NCBI GenBank assembly: GCA_964633725.1
Contig: CAZWHY010000012.1
Span: 1-64,000 of the forward strand
Direction of reading: 5' to 3'
Length of the DNA stretch: 64,000 nucleotides
Source: Berkiella_A sp964633725
GTDB taxonomy: Bacteria; Pseudomonadota; Gammaproteobacteria; Berkiellales; Berkiellaceae
Under the pieces are notes generated by a model. It had not been told where the DNA came from and made no database searches. It saw nothing but the letters and a program-made list of their open reading frames with translations. Of this stretch, positions 53,330 to 62,241 are shown in pieces. Position 1 is the stretch's first letter, and each line of letters begins with the position of its first letter. The translations under genes were made by a program, and so were the position numbers.

Positions 53330-56017
53330 TTAGCCCGTATTACGCACGCCTGCGGCAATACCCGACAAAGAAATAAGTAAAGCCAAACTGTTTTTTTCGT
53401 CTTCTTTCAGAGGCTCAGAATTGACCTCTTCCACTTCTACGCTTTGTCTTAACCTGGCTAACAGTTCAGCTTGAATGAAATGCAACGGGTACAAATAAGG
53501 CGCTCGCAATGCAATACTGCGCTTTAATGGCCAATTAGATTCTAACAGCTGTTTTTCATTCATTGCCAATTTAAAATAACGCAAAGTACTCTGATATTCT
53601 TGCTTTAAAATGTCACCGATGTGTTCAAACTCGCTAGGGGCTAATCGTTTGTCATACATATCAAATAAATCAATATCTGATTTTGCTAACACCATATCAA
53701 TTAAACTTAATAATGTTCTAAAAAATGACCATTCTTTCACCATCTCGCGAATTAAATTTTTATTGTCCTCCAAGCCATAGGCCAAGGCATTCCCCACACC
53801 TAACCAACTAGGCAAAATCAGCCTATTTTGTGTCCAAGCAAACATCCAGGGTATTGCGCGTAAATGCGATATATCAGGATGCTCTGCGGGCCTTTTGGCA
53901 GGCCGTGAACCAATTCTCAAAGCAGATATCTCGTTAACCGGCGTAACATACTCAAAATACTTCGCAAAATCTTCTTGCCTCACCATGTTCTGATATTGTT
54001 TTTGCCCCGTATCCGATAAGGCCTGCATGATATTCTGCCATTTTGGTTTAGGCTGTTTGGCAGGCATTAACATAGATTGTAACGTTGCGGTCACATATAA
54101 CTCTAAAGTTCTTTGTGCCCTATCCACCAATCCATATTTATTGCGTACCACCTCACCTTGCTCTGTAATACGCAATGCGCCTTGAATCGACCCCGGTGGC
54201 TGAGATAATATCGCAAGATGAGCAGGAGCCCCACCACGCCCTACCGAACCACCTCTTCCGTGAAAAAAGATAATATGCGTACCTTTTTTTTGCGCGACTT
54301 GTGTTAAGTGCGCCTGTGCTTGGTATAAAGCCCAAGCACTTGTGACAATCCCGGATTCTTTGGTTGAGTCAGAATATCCCAACATGATTTGTTGCTTACC
54401 TCGAATAAATGTCTTATACCAAGGAATATCTAATAATAAGGCTATGCACTGTGGTGCATTTTGCAGCGCTTCTAATGTTTCAAACAGTGGCACAACCGGT
54501 AAAAGTTCTGCAACACCTGCTAATTTTTGTAATAAACACACCAACAAAACATCACTGGGCTGCACCGCCATAGAAATCACGTAAACCCCCAATGATTCTG
54601 GCAACTGTTTGCCAATCATCTCAAAAGTTTGCCAAACTTCTTTTGTGGTATCAGACCAGCTAGCTTTTGCACTGACCATAATATTTGTATCGTGTAAATA
54701 TTTGAGCAAGAATTCTAATTTTTGCGCTTCATCCCACTCTTGATAGACACCTAATTTTAGATCGCTGGTGATATGGCTCATCAAACCGCTATGTTTATCT
54801 TTGTGTTGCCGAATATCTATAGGCATCAAGGTCACACCAAATACATTCACTCGACGAATTAAATCTAATAATTCATCATTCGCTATAACCTCACAGCCGT
54901 TTTCACAAAGAGACTCATAAACATTCATCAATGGCACTAAAATATCTGATTTGTTTAACAGGATGCCTTCAGGCGACTCTTTTAGCTCACCGGATAATAG
55001 CTTTTCAATGCTCTGTTTGGTATGCAGTAATTTTTTCTTTACAGGACGCAAATATTTTCGATATGGCTCTTGGCTGTCCCCTACAATCAACCGAATTTTA
55101 TCCGAGCAATTTCGCATAGATAATACCGCACCCAATTGATTCACCGCCCCCCAACATAAATCAGCACATACCCATCTAGACATTAAACATACAGAAGCAG
55201 TTGTTTTAGGTAAAACAAAAGGATTACCATCACGATCGCCTCCCATCCAAGATGAAAACCGAACGGGACTTTTCATTATGGGTTTGTGTTGAATACCATA
55301 TTCTTTTAACTGGTAGTCTAGCGCCCGAAGAAAGTTAGGCACCGCCTGCCACAAACTGGTTTCCACCACGGCAAAGCCCCATTTGGCTTCATCAATGGGC
55401 GTTGGTTTTTTTTGCCTAATTTCATCTGTATGCCATATTGCGGTCAATTCACTTTTGATTTTTTCACGGAACCGTATTTTGTCACGCACGGTTAAATTTT
55501 CAACACTTAATGCCTGCAAGTTAGAGGCAATCTTATCGAACTTGAGCATTAACGTTCTGCGCATCACTTCAGTGGGATGTGCGGTTAAAACCAAGTCTAT
55601 ATCAAGCTGTGCGATGGCTTGCTCTACTTTTTGAGGACTGATTTTATGTTTTTTGAAGCGCTCAAAAGACTCAGCTAAAGAGCCAGGTTGTTTTTTCTCC
55701 GGGCGATGAACCGCGTACCATTTGATTCGCCGTAAACGATGTACATCTTCAGCAATATTCGTCAAATTCAAGAAGTGGCTAAACGCTCTCACAACATTTA
55801 AGATTTCAGACGGATTCAATTGTTTCAGTATATTGTTTAATTTTTCCTGAATGTTTTTTTTATCGTCACACACACTTGATTTAGAGAGTAACCGAATGTT
55901 TTCAATTTTCTCAAAAGCATTTTGCCCTAACTGTTCTAATATAACTTGCCCCAAAATATCGCCCAACAAGCGAACATCGTTTCGTAATGGCATGTCTGGG
56001 TGTTGTGGTTTTAGCAT
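53330..56017 (-). CDS. ppc: Phosphoenolpyruvate carboxylase
   Basis: Ppc makes oxaloacetate from phosphoenolpyruvate and bicarbonate. The 895 residues carry the catalytic His in DLVLTAHPTEVMRRTL, the GGDRDGNPFV loop, MLGYSDSTKESGIV, FFHGRGGSVGRGGAPAH and the invariant C-terminus RNTG. All are intact. It is divergent from the LOG-family gene and appears monocistronic. Confidence 0.97.
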   Translation of the reverse strand: MLKPQHPDMPLRNDVRLLGDILGQVILEQLGQNAFEKIENIRLLSKSSVCDDKKNIQEKLNNILKQLNPSEILNVVRAFSHFLNLTNIAEDVHRLRRIKWYAVHRPEKKQPGSLAESFERFKKHKISPQKVEQAIAQLDIDLVLTAHPTEVMRRTLMLKFDKIASNLQALSVENLTVRDKIRFREKIKSELTAIWHTDEIRQKKPTPIDEAKWGFAVVETSLWQAVPNFLRALDYQLKEYGIQHKPIMKSPVRFSSWMGGDRDGNPFVLPKTTASVCLMSRWVCADLCWGAVNQLGAVLSMRNCSDKIRLIVGDSQEPYRKYLRPVKKKLLHTKQSIEKLLSGELKESPEGILLNKSDILVPLMNVYESLCENGCEVIANDELLDLIRRVNVFGVTLMPIDIRQHKDKHSGLMSHITSDLKLGVYQEWDEAQKLEFLLKYLHDTNIMVSAKASWSDTTKEVWQTFEMIGKQLPESLGVYVISMAVQPSDVLLVCLLQKLAGVAELLPVVPLFETLEALQNAPQCIALLLDIPWYKTFIRGKQQIMLGYSDSTKESGIVTSAWALYQAQAHLTQVAQKKGTHIIFFHGRGGSVGRGGAPAHLAILSQPPGSIQGALRITEQGEVVRNKYGLVDRAQRTLELYVTATLQSMLMPAKQPKPKWQNIMQALSDTGQKQYQNMVRQEDFAKYFEYVTPVNEISALRIGSRPAKRPAEHPDISHLRAIPWMFAWTQNRLILPSWLGVGNALAYGLEDNKNLIREMVKEWSFFRTLLSLIDMVLAKSDIDLFDMYDKRLAPSEFEHIGDILKQEYQSTLRYFKLAMNEKQLLESNWPLKRSIALRAPYLYPLHFIQAELLARLRQSVEVEEVNSEPLKEDEKNSLALLISLSGIAAGVRNTG

Positions 56018-56100
56018 TTTTGTTCCTAATTATTTTTATGGCATGTAATCCAATCAGGTGTTATATTCATAGTACAGTAATAAAAAGAGAGAGGTTCCTT

Positions 56101-56817
56101 ATGGACAAGGACATCCCATTAAAACCCCCTGAGATTAATGATTCTTCAATGACGAGAGAGTCGTGGAAAATCTTCCAAGTCATCGCTGAATTTGTTGAAG
56201 GATATGAACGACTCGTCCACATTCCCCCATCTGTGAGTATTTTTGGTTCTGCTCGAACCGATCCTAGTCATAAATGGTATACGCTTGCACAAGAAACCGC
56301 AAAGGCTTTGTCAGAATCTGGTTTTTCTGTAGTGACTGGCGGTGGTCCGGGAATAATGGAGGCAGCTAACAAAGGGGCAAAAGAAGGCAAATCATGGAGC
56401 GTTGGTTTGAATATTGTCTTACCCAACGAAGAATGTGCCAACGACTATCAAGATATTTCTATACGCTTTCGCCACTTCTTTACCCGCAAAGTCATGTTTG
56501 TAAAATATGCATCTGCCTATGTGGTTATGCCGGGCGGCTTTGGTACGCTAGATGAGTTGGCAGAAATTTTAGCCCTTATTCAAACTGGCAAAACCCGCCA
56601 TATCCCAATTATCCTAGTGGTAAGCGAATTTTGGAAAGGCTTGACAGATTGGTTTGAAAAAACATTAGTGGCTGAAGGCATGGTCAATGCAGAGAATCTG
56701 AATCTTTACCAGATTGTCGATACAGCAGAAGAAGCGGTCGCTAAAATTCAAGAGTTTTATAAGGGCCGAAGCATTATTCCAACTGATAGAGAGCGTGAAC
56801 TTATGTCAGACTTATAA
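56101..56817 (+). CDS. LOG-family Rossmann-fold protein
   Basis: I start the gene at ATG 56101 (MDKDIPLKPPEIND); the frame is open further upstream over the ppc start but that is non-coding. The 238 residues show VSIFGSARTDPSHKWY, the nucleotide-binding VVTGGGPGIMEAANKGAKEG and the LOG signature VVMPGGFGTLDELAEILAL. The PGGxGTxxE motif is that of LOG/YgdH-type nucleotide monophosphate phosphoribohydrolases. Substrate is probably a nucleotide; the exact one is unknown. Confidence 0.9.
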   Translation: MDKDIPLKPPEINDSSMTRESWKIFQVIAEFVEGYERLVHIPPSVSIFGSARTDPSHKWYTLAQETAKALSESGFSVVTGGGPGIMEAANKGAKEGKSWSVGLNIVLPNEECANDYQDISIRFRHFFTRKVMFVKYASAYVVMPGGFGTLDELAEILALIQTGKTRHIPIILVVSEFWKGLTDWFEKTLVAEGMVNAENLNLYQIVDTAEEAVAKIQEFYKGRSIIPTDRERELMSDL

Positions 56818-56839
56818 CGTCTAAATATTTTCTTAGACG
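56818..56839 (+). terminator. Weak hairpin after the LOG gene
   Basis: CGTCTAA / TTAGACG with an 8-base loop directly follows the stop codon. No U-tract follows. Confidence 0.4.
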
Positions 56840-57201
56840 CTACAATCATATCTTCACCTCACCCGGCGTTTCACGCCACCCTCTCCTGAAACCAGGAGAG
56901 GGAAAATATTCGCTTTGCTCATGCAAGAAAATAATCATAAAATCCTTCTCTGCACCCTAGGTTCGCATAGCGAACATATTTCCTCAGCCAATTCTGCAGT
57001 ACTGTCCAATTCTGGGCGAAGACGGAAGGTCGGATAAGATTAGCTAATTATAACTGGAAAAAAAACAAGTGCCATTTTACCCGCAAATTCTATTATCTTA
57101 TTTTTACAGATATAATCAGTAAATTTAAAATATTTTGGATAAGAAGGAAATATGTTTCTATACTAGGTCATACAACCCGCTGATTTTCCGGAGAGAGCCT
57201 A
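56840..57201. other. Gene-free region with a palindromic element
   Basis: After the LOG gene this region holds a partial palindromic element (56855-56930) and an AT-rich leader for the recombinase-like gene. A short palindrome TTCGCATAGCGAA (56972-56984) is also present. No open frame stands out. Confidence 0.5.
56855..56903. repeat. Partial copy of the aap-operon palindromic element
   Basis: CACCTCACCCGGCGTTTCAC and the following 29 bases match the end of the element at 36901-37079, and the next 27 bases (TATTCGCTTTGCTCATGCAA) continue the match to its interior. The inner hairpin keeps its stem CCCTCTCCTG / CAGGAGAGGG although the loop differs (AAAC instead of ACAT), which points to conserved RNA structure. 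The second end is missing. Confidence 0.8.
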
Positions 57202-58227
57202 GTGACAACAAAGTATGTCGCATATATTTCAACTTATACTAAAAATAAAACCAGCAATACAAATGGCTATCATAATAACCAGGTTTTTGAACAAGAATCT
57301 GAAATACAAAAATTCTTCCTGAATAATGATATGTCCATACTATTGAAAACGTTTATTGAGTTGGGCGACAATAAACGCAGTCGTCACCCATGGCCAGAAT
57401 TAGAAGATGCAATACAATATGCTGTAGAAAATAAAGCTTATCTACTTATTGGAAATGTGAATAATTTAACCCATAATCTTGCATTTGCAAAACTAATCGA
57501 TACCTATCTTAACTCGCATAAAAATGAACTTGATTTTACACCTGAGATTTATTGCTGCGATCAACCTTATATTAAAAAAGAAAATTTTAAAGCCATTGCG
57601 ACGCATTCAATGCAACAAAGAAAAATGCACGGCGAATTAATTAAAGCAGGACTTAACAAATCAAATTGTAAATCCGGCAATCCAAATGCGCTGAATATTA
57701 TAAACAAAGTCAACAAACCCAAAATTGATAATGCTATTGTATTTGCCCTTACGCTTGCCCCAATCATTCATCACTATCAATTAAAAGGACTGTCCCAAAG
57801 AAAACTGGTTGTGCAATTAAACGAAGATGGCTTTACCGCGCCAGAAGGGGGACATTGGGTACTCAGTCAGCTTCAAAAAGTATTAAAACGTATAAAATTA
57901 AATGAATCTGCATTGTCATTAGAAAAACAGATAGATAAACTACAAGAACAAGGTTTAAATAATGAGCACATCGCCGATCGTTTTAATAGTTTAGATGTCC
58001 CTGCACCGATAGGTTCCAGCTGGTCATCAGAACTGATTACCAAGCTACAAGAGCGAATGAAACAAATACAAGATATAATAGAATTTCATGAATTTGTTCT
58101 TAACCTAAGCCCCATTTTAGAAAAGTATCATATTGATGAATTAAATGAAGATGTGTTTGCAAATGAACTACAACTTGCCAATATAGATATACCAACCGCC
58201 TTCTATTCAGGCAACGCAGCACATTAG
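57202..58227 (+). CDS. Degenerate serine-recombinase-like protein
   Basis: The start is GTG 57202, after GGAGAG. The 341-residue product aligns along its length with proteobacterial serine recombinases: FIELGDNKRSRHPWPELEDA matches the block F-V-E-x-x-S-G-K-R-x-x-R-P-x-L-x-x-A, and EIYCCDQPY and SGNPN follow in order. The catalytic residues are gone. The usual Y-x-R-V-S-T reads Y-I-S-T-Y-T (Arg to Ser, nucleophile Ser to Tyr 12), and L-D-R-L-x-R-N reads V-N-N-L-T-H-N (both Arg lost, N88 and H91). Two wHTH-like repeats of the recombinase C-terminal type follow. It is probably a DNA-binding protein without recombinase activity. Confidence 0.8.
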   Translation: MTTKYVAYISTYTKNKTSNTNGYHNNQVFEQESEIQKFFLNNDMSILLKTFIELGDNKRSRHPWPELEDAIQYAVENKAYLLIGNVNNLTHNLAFAKLIDTYLNSHKNELDFTPEIYCCDQPYIKKENFKAIATHSMQQRKMHGELIKAGLNKSNCKSGNPNALNIINKVNKPKIDNAIVFALTLAPIIHHYQLKGLSQRKLVVQLNEDGFTAPEGGHWVLSQLQKVLKRIKLNESALSLEKQIDKLQEQGLNNEHIADRFNSLDVPAPIGSSWSSELITKLQERMKQIQDIIEFHEFVLNLSPILEKYHIDELNEDVFANELQLANIDIPTAFYSGNAAH

Positions 58228-58258
58228 TGATTTGACAATATTATTATAAGGACAAAAG

Positions 58259-58525
58259 ATGACCAGTCTAAATAAAAGAGCAATATCTGAATTTCTGCAA
58301 ACACATTCCAATGATGGCTTGAATGCTATTGTGCATCATATTATTCAAACGACGAAATGTGCGGCTAATTGCCAAAATTTAACAGACAGACCAAAATATT
58401 CAGAGATACTAGCAGCGGCACAAAAACGCGGTACACTAACATCCCCCCATCAAACAATACTCCAACAAGTTGAGGCATTAGGAAAGCTAGAGTGTCATAA
58501 AAGTAGCTTGAGAGTCTCTCGCTAA
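58259..58525 (+). CDS. Hypothetical 88-residue protein
   Basis: The ATG follows AAGGAC. The soluble product has two helical segments and two Cys close together (CAANC); no motif is recognised. It lies 31 bp after the recombinase-like gene on the same strand, so the two may be cotranscribed. It is convergent with the zinc-ribbon gene. Confidence 0.6.
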   Translation: MTSLNKRAISEFLQTHSNDGLNAIVHHIIQTTKCAANCQNLTDRPKYSEILAAAQKRGTLTSPHQTILQQVEALGKLECHKSSLRVSR

Positions 58526-58541
58526 AATATCCCAAGAAAAA

Positions 58542-59438
58542 CTATTTTTTTGATTTAGGACCTGGTTTATAAATATTTTTGCTTTCGCTTCTGGTCTCAT
58601 TTTCTTGTCGAGCAACGCCTTCTTTACGTGTTGAAAAGAAGGATTTTTTCTTTTCTTTTCGCTGGCGTTCTTTGGATTCCATCTTGTCTTTTAAAGCCGT
58701 GCCTTCTGGTAATTCGGTAATTTGGCTTCCCATGCCAACAATCTGAGAAATATCCGCAACACTTAACCCTAGCACTTTAGAAATTTGACTAATAGAACAA
58801 AAACCAATCAAATACCAGCAAAATATCCATTGCCTAAGACCATGTAAGCTACCAACCGGCAAGCCGGTAAAATCATCAAAATCACTCGCCCTGCCTTCTC
58901 CTTTGCAATTCAGGCATACATAGTAATGACGTTGGTCGGGTGCTTCTGGTGGCGGGTCACGCCTAACAATATTAGTGGATTTACACTTTGGACATATAGT
59001 GCCTTTAGGCCATCGAAGCATCTGTAAGGTTTTGAAGATTTCTTTCTCACCCAGCATATTTTTGATAGCGGCTATACGCGAATCTGTATTGGCACCGCCC
59101 ATACCACGTGGCATATCTCGCAGTTTTTTTAATGCGCTAACGTTATCATGCTCTGAGTTATCTGAATTGGACACACTGGCCGCCTTTTGCTCGTTCTTTA
59201 ATGGGGTGCAGGTTATACGCTCCCTCCCATTATATTCCAACATGCTCGATAGATCTTGAGTAAATGCAACAATTGGCTCTACTTTATAAGAAGAATTGTG
59301 CTGTTCTTGCAAAAAAGACAAAGGTTTCCTTTTTTTCAGCCCTGGATTAGGCGGGCTTTTTTTAGCGGCCTGTCTTTTTTGCTTGTCACCTGACTCTTTT
59401 CTTAGAATAGATGCAATCCTTTGTGTCCAATCCGACAT
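58542..59438 (-). CDS. IS1595-type zinc-ribbon protein without transposase domain
   Basis: The 298-residue product has a basic, low-complexity N-terminus (1-110). A zinc ribbon follows at about 140-180 (GTICPKCKSTNIVRR, then YYVCLNCKGEG), and then a helical segment ending in a helix-turn-helix-like stretch (ISQISKVLGLSVADISQIV). Ribbon plus helix-turn-helix is the N-terminal half of IS1595-family transposases, but the DDE (ISXO2) catalytic domain is absent and a Lys/Arg/Glu-rich tail replaces it. The frame is intact. It looks like a co-opted DNA-binding protein rather than a decayed insertion sequence. Confidence 0.65.
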   Translation of the reverse strand: MSDWTQRIASILRKESGDKQKRQAAKKSPPNPGLKKRKPLSFLQEQHNSSYKVEPIVAFTQDLSSMLEYNGRERITCTPLKNEQKAASVSNSDNSEHDNVSALKKLRDMPRGMGGANTDSRIAAIKNMLGEKEIFKTLQMLRWPKGTICPKCKSTNIVRRDPPPEAPDQRHYYVCLNCKGEGRASDFDDFTGLPVGSLHGLRQWIFCWYLIGFCSISQISKVLGLSVADISQIVGMGSQITELPEGTALKDKMESKERQRKEKKKSFFSTRKEGVARQENETRSESKNIYKPGPKSKK

Positions 59439-59561
59439 TTATTATGCTCCAATCAAGCTCTAGCCAATCCATATGTGTGTAGAGCCTGAAATTTACTGGA
59501 ACTTTAAGCAGATGTCAATTTAAGTTTGTTAACTATTTATACCTGTGCTGTTTAATTAAAC

Positions 59562-62141
59562 TTAAAAACGACCAGCTGCTTGTTTGCTACTAGGTTTTTT
59601 CTGCAGCGTCTCTTTATCCCTGTCGTCTAATTTAGGCATAATGTTTCCACTAACATATCCTTTAATGGCTTTTTGTACTTTTTCTTTATCCTTACAATCA
59701 CTATCATTTTCTATATTATCCACTGTTGAATGTCTTAATATCGTTGAGCCACCATATGTTTCTTTACTTGTTGTAGATACCGCAGCCTTATCCATCGCAT
59801 ATTTTGCAAACATCGCCATTTCAAGATCACCAAAACCTTCTTTGGGCGTAATTTCAACCGGTTTACCTCCATGCTTCACATAAAATGTTTTGCCTTGTAA
59901 TATGGCTTGCTCTTTAAACTCTAATAGCAAAGCCAATCCTACATCTGCTTGCGGAATTTTCTCTCCCTTTTTGTTAGTCGCAGGTTGAATATTAATGGGA
60001 TTGGTTTTACTACCTTTGTCATGCTCTGCTATAGAGATTAAGACCGCATCCTTAGTTTGTTCTTTCAAGTTCTGATAAGCGGATTCACGCCCAGCAGATG
60101 AACTAAACATAGACTGGCCTAATAGCGCTTTACGATCTAAGTCATAATTGATAATGACTGTGTTTCCATTATTTTTATGTTCAACACTAAAACGACCTTT
60201 TTTACCACCATCAGATTCGGTACATGTTGAATCATATTTTGTAGAACTCGAATGGTGTTTGAAAAGCTGTGTATTTTCTGCCGCCTCGATTGCGCTTTTA
60301 AGTGACTCAATATCTCCGGCCTCACATTTTAACATTTTTAAATTATCTAGTTTCCCCAGGTGTTTGTTCAATGTATCTTCGTTGTAACAATTATTGCGTT
60401 TTGATAATACAGCCAAACTTCTGAACATGTTTTCCAACTGCTCGGCTGCTTTTAATTTTGCAAAGGCTTTTTGAATATTTTCATCTTTATATTCATCCTT
60501 CTTTGCCACACCCTCAATAGTGTTATTCAGAACAGTCCCTGCACTGTCATTTGTTAATTCCATACATTCCTTAAGGGCAACCATTTTGGCAATATGTACT
60601 TGTTGGGCTATGTCATCACAACGGGACTTGTGCTGATCTTTAATTTTGTGACGTCCTGCTTGGGGAGCATCCGCAGCCTCTTTAATAACATTAGATAAGG
60701 TGCCAAAAAAATCTGCCTCATAAGAATTTTGGTATTCAGCTAATTGTTCTTCTGTCATCTCTACACTAGCGTTTTTCTCTCTTTTATTATTATAATCAAC
60801 AATAAATACTGACCCCATCTCCTCATCAACATTAGGATCTACCACCCTTGAAGACAATAACGTCTGCCTCTCTTGCCCTTCTGCTAAAGAATTTGGGTCT
60901 GCAGCTAGTTCAGATGCTTGCTGTGGTATATCAGACAACGACACTCCTAACTGTTCTCTTACGTCATCAACATTACTTAAACTTTGTCTGATACTCTCGG
61001 AAAAAAGAAGAAATCCAGTAGATTTTTTCTGTGGTTCCGCATTTTCGCTTACGTCATCTGACAGCTCTAGCGAATCACTATTGCTATCAACCTCAAAAGA
61101 AACTGTTTCTTGTTCTGCTTGCTCATCTAAAGTATTGGCACTATCAATGGGTGTAGAGCTTGGTCTTAATACAGACTCAACATCATCATTTAAATTGTCT
61201 GTTGTTTCCATCGGTAAAGAACTAGATTTTTTCTTTCCTTTTATTACTCTGGGTTCTTCAAATGTTAACGCGTCATCTTCGGATAGCTCATTACTATTGC
61301 TATTAAAAGAGACTGTTTCTCGTTCTGCTTGCTCATCTAAAGTATTGGCACTATCAATGGGGGTAGAACTTGGTCTTAATACAGCCTCAACATCATCATC
61401 TAAATTGTCTGTTGTTTCTATAGGTGAAGAACTAGATTTTTTCTTTCCTTCTATTTTTCCAAGCTCTTCATTTTCAGAGTTAAGAGAACCCATTAATTCT
61501 GATGCATCCTCCAAGGTTGGAAGTACATCTTCTAAGTCCTCTGCAAGCGGCTCATTCTGTTGCTCTTGCGATACAGTGTTATCTATTTCTTCTGATAATT
61601 CTAATAAACTATCAGATGTGGAGAGGCTATCCACCTCAATGCCTTCTTGCTGTTGTGCTTTTGATTCCTCTTCTAATCGTTTTTTCTCTTCTTCCTCTAA
61701 CCGTTTCGTTTCTGCTTCTTGTTGCTTCGCTTCTTCCTCAATCTGGCTTGATAATTTTCCCCTGCCTTCTATTGATGGCACTGGTGGTGGAAGACCGCCC
61801 GCGTCGACAACAACTTCATCCTCATCTCGTGATTCTACAATTACGGCTTCCTGTTCCTGCTCTTGCTCTTTCACTTGTTCTGCTTTTAATCTAGCTATCT
61901 CTTCATTCAATGCTGCCTGATCCTGCTCTGCAATTTCTGACAAAGTTAGGGGTACATCTTCTTGTACTTCCTCTGCATCAACTTGTACTTCCTCTGCATC
62001 AACTTGTACTTCCTCTGCATCAACAGATGCTGGTGGCAGTTCCGATGCAATTGGTGGTGCTTGCTCTTGCTCTTGCTCTTGCTCTGCATCAACGCTATCA
62101 GATTTATCTAGGTTCCTCTCACGAATAGCTGCGAAAAGAGC
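59562..62141 (-). CDS. C-terminal part of a repetitive Pro/Glu/Gln-rich effector-like protein
   Basis: This is the downstream part of the gene that begins at 63624 and is cut by the assembly gap at 62142-62241. It opens in a WH2-like segment (ALFAAIRERNLDKSDSVD), then a long acidic low-complexity region with EEVQVDA repeats and a 150-bp internal duplication. It ends in a C-terminal domain (about the last 320 residues) with no recognised fold. No signal peptide or membrane segment. The frame differs from the upstream part by one base only because 100 N is a placeholder; both flanks carry the same repeat, so one gene is more likely than two. Effector candidate. Confidence 0.75.
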   Translation of the reverse strand, partial: ALFAAIRERNLDKSDSVDAEQEQEQEQAPPIASELPPASVDAEEVQVDAEEVQVDAEEVQEDVPLTLSEIAEQDQAALNEEIARLKAEQVKEQEQEQEAVIVESRDEDEVVVDAGGLPPPVPSIEGRGKLSSQIEEEAKQQEAETKRLEEEEKKRLEEESKAQQQEGIEVDSLSTSDSLLELSEEIDNTVSQEQQNEPLAEDLEDVLPTLEDASELMGSLNSENEELGKIEGKKKSSSSPIETTDNLDDDVEAVLRPSSTPIDSANTLDEQAERETVSFNSNSNELSEDDALTFEEPRVIKGKKKSSSLPMETTDNLNDDVESVLRPSSTPIDSANTLDEQAEQETVSFEVDSNSDSLELSDDVSENAEPQKKSTGFLLFSESIRQSLSNVDDVREQLGVSLSDIPQQASELAADPNSLAEGQERQTLLSSRVVDPNVDEEMGSVFIVDYNNKREKNASVEMTEEQLAEYQNSYEADFFGTLSNVIKEAADAPQAGRHKIKDQHKSRCDDIAQQVHIAKMVALKECMELTNDSAGTVLNNTIEGVAKKDEYKDENIQKAFAKLKAAEQLENMFRSLAVLSKRNNCYNEDTLNKHLGKLDNLKMLKCEAGDIESLKSAIEAAENTQLFKHHSSSTKYDSTCTESDGGKKGRFSVEHKNNGNTVIINYDLDRKALLGQSMFSSSAGRESAYQNLKEQTKDAVLISIAEHDKGSKTNPINIQPATNKKGEKIPQADVGLALLLEFKEQAILQGKTFYVKHGGKPVEITPKEGFGDLEMAMFAKYAMDKAAVSTTSKETYGGSTILRHSTVDNIENDSDCKDKEKVQKAIKGYVSGNIMPKLDDRDKETLQKKPSSKQAAGRF
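61097..61456. repeat. About 150-bp direct repeat inside the repetitive gene
   Basis: The segment 61097-61246 recurs at 61307-61456 with about 90 percent identity (shared core TCTAAAGTATTGGCACTATC), separated by 60 bp. It encodes the repeated PSSTPIDSANTLDEQAE block. Confidence 0.9.
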
Positions 62142-62241
62142 NNNNNNNNNNNNNNNNNNNNNNNNNNNNNNNNNNNNNNNNNNNNNNNNNNNNNNNNNNN
62201 NNNNNNNNNNNNNNNNNNNNNNNNNNNNNNNNNNNNNNNNN
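62142..62241. other. Assembly gap (100 N)
   Basis: Exactly 100 N lie inside the repetitive gene. The same roughly 65-base segment (TTATCTAGGTTCCTCTCACG and neighbours) flanks the gap on one side and recurs about 45 bp beyond it on the other, so the gap is probably a collapsed tandem repeat of unknown size. Confidence 0.98.

Noticed and set aside
56101..56817. LOG-family gene starting upstream at 55987
   Set aside because: The extension covers the ppc start region and encodes an unrelated hydrophobic stretch; MDKDIPLK at 56101 is the sensible start.
61081..62128. Long rightward Ser/Leu-rich frames opposite the repetitive gene
   Set aside because: They mirror the Glu/Ser/Asp codons of the leftward gene and have no start signals; typical antisense artefacts of low-complexity coding.
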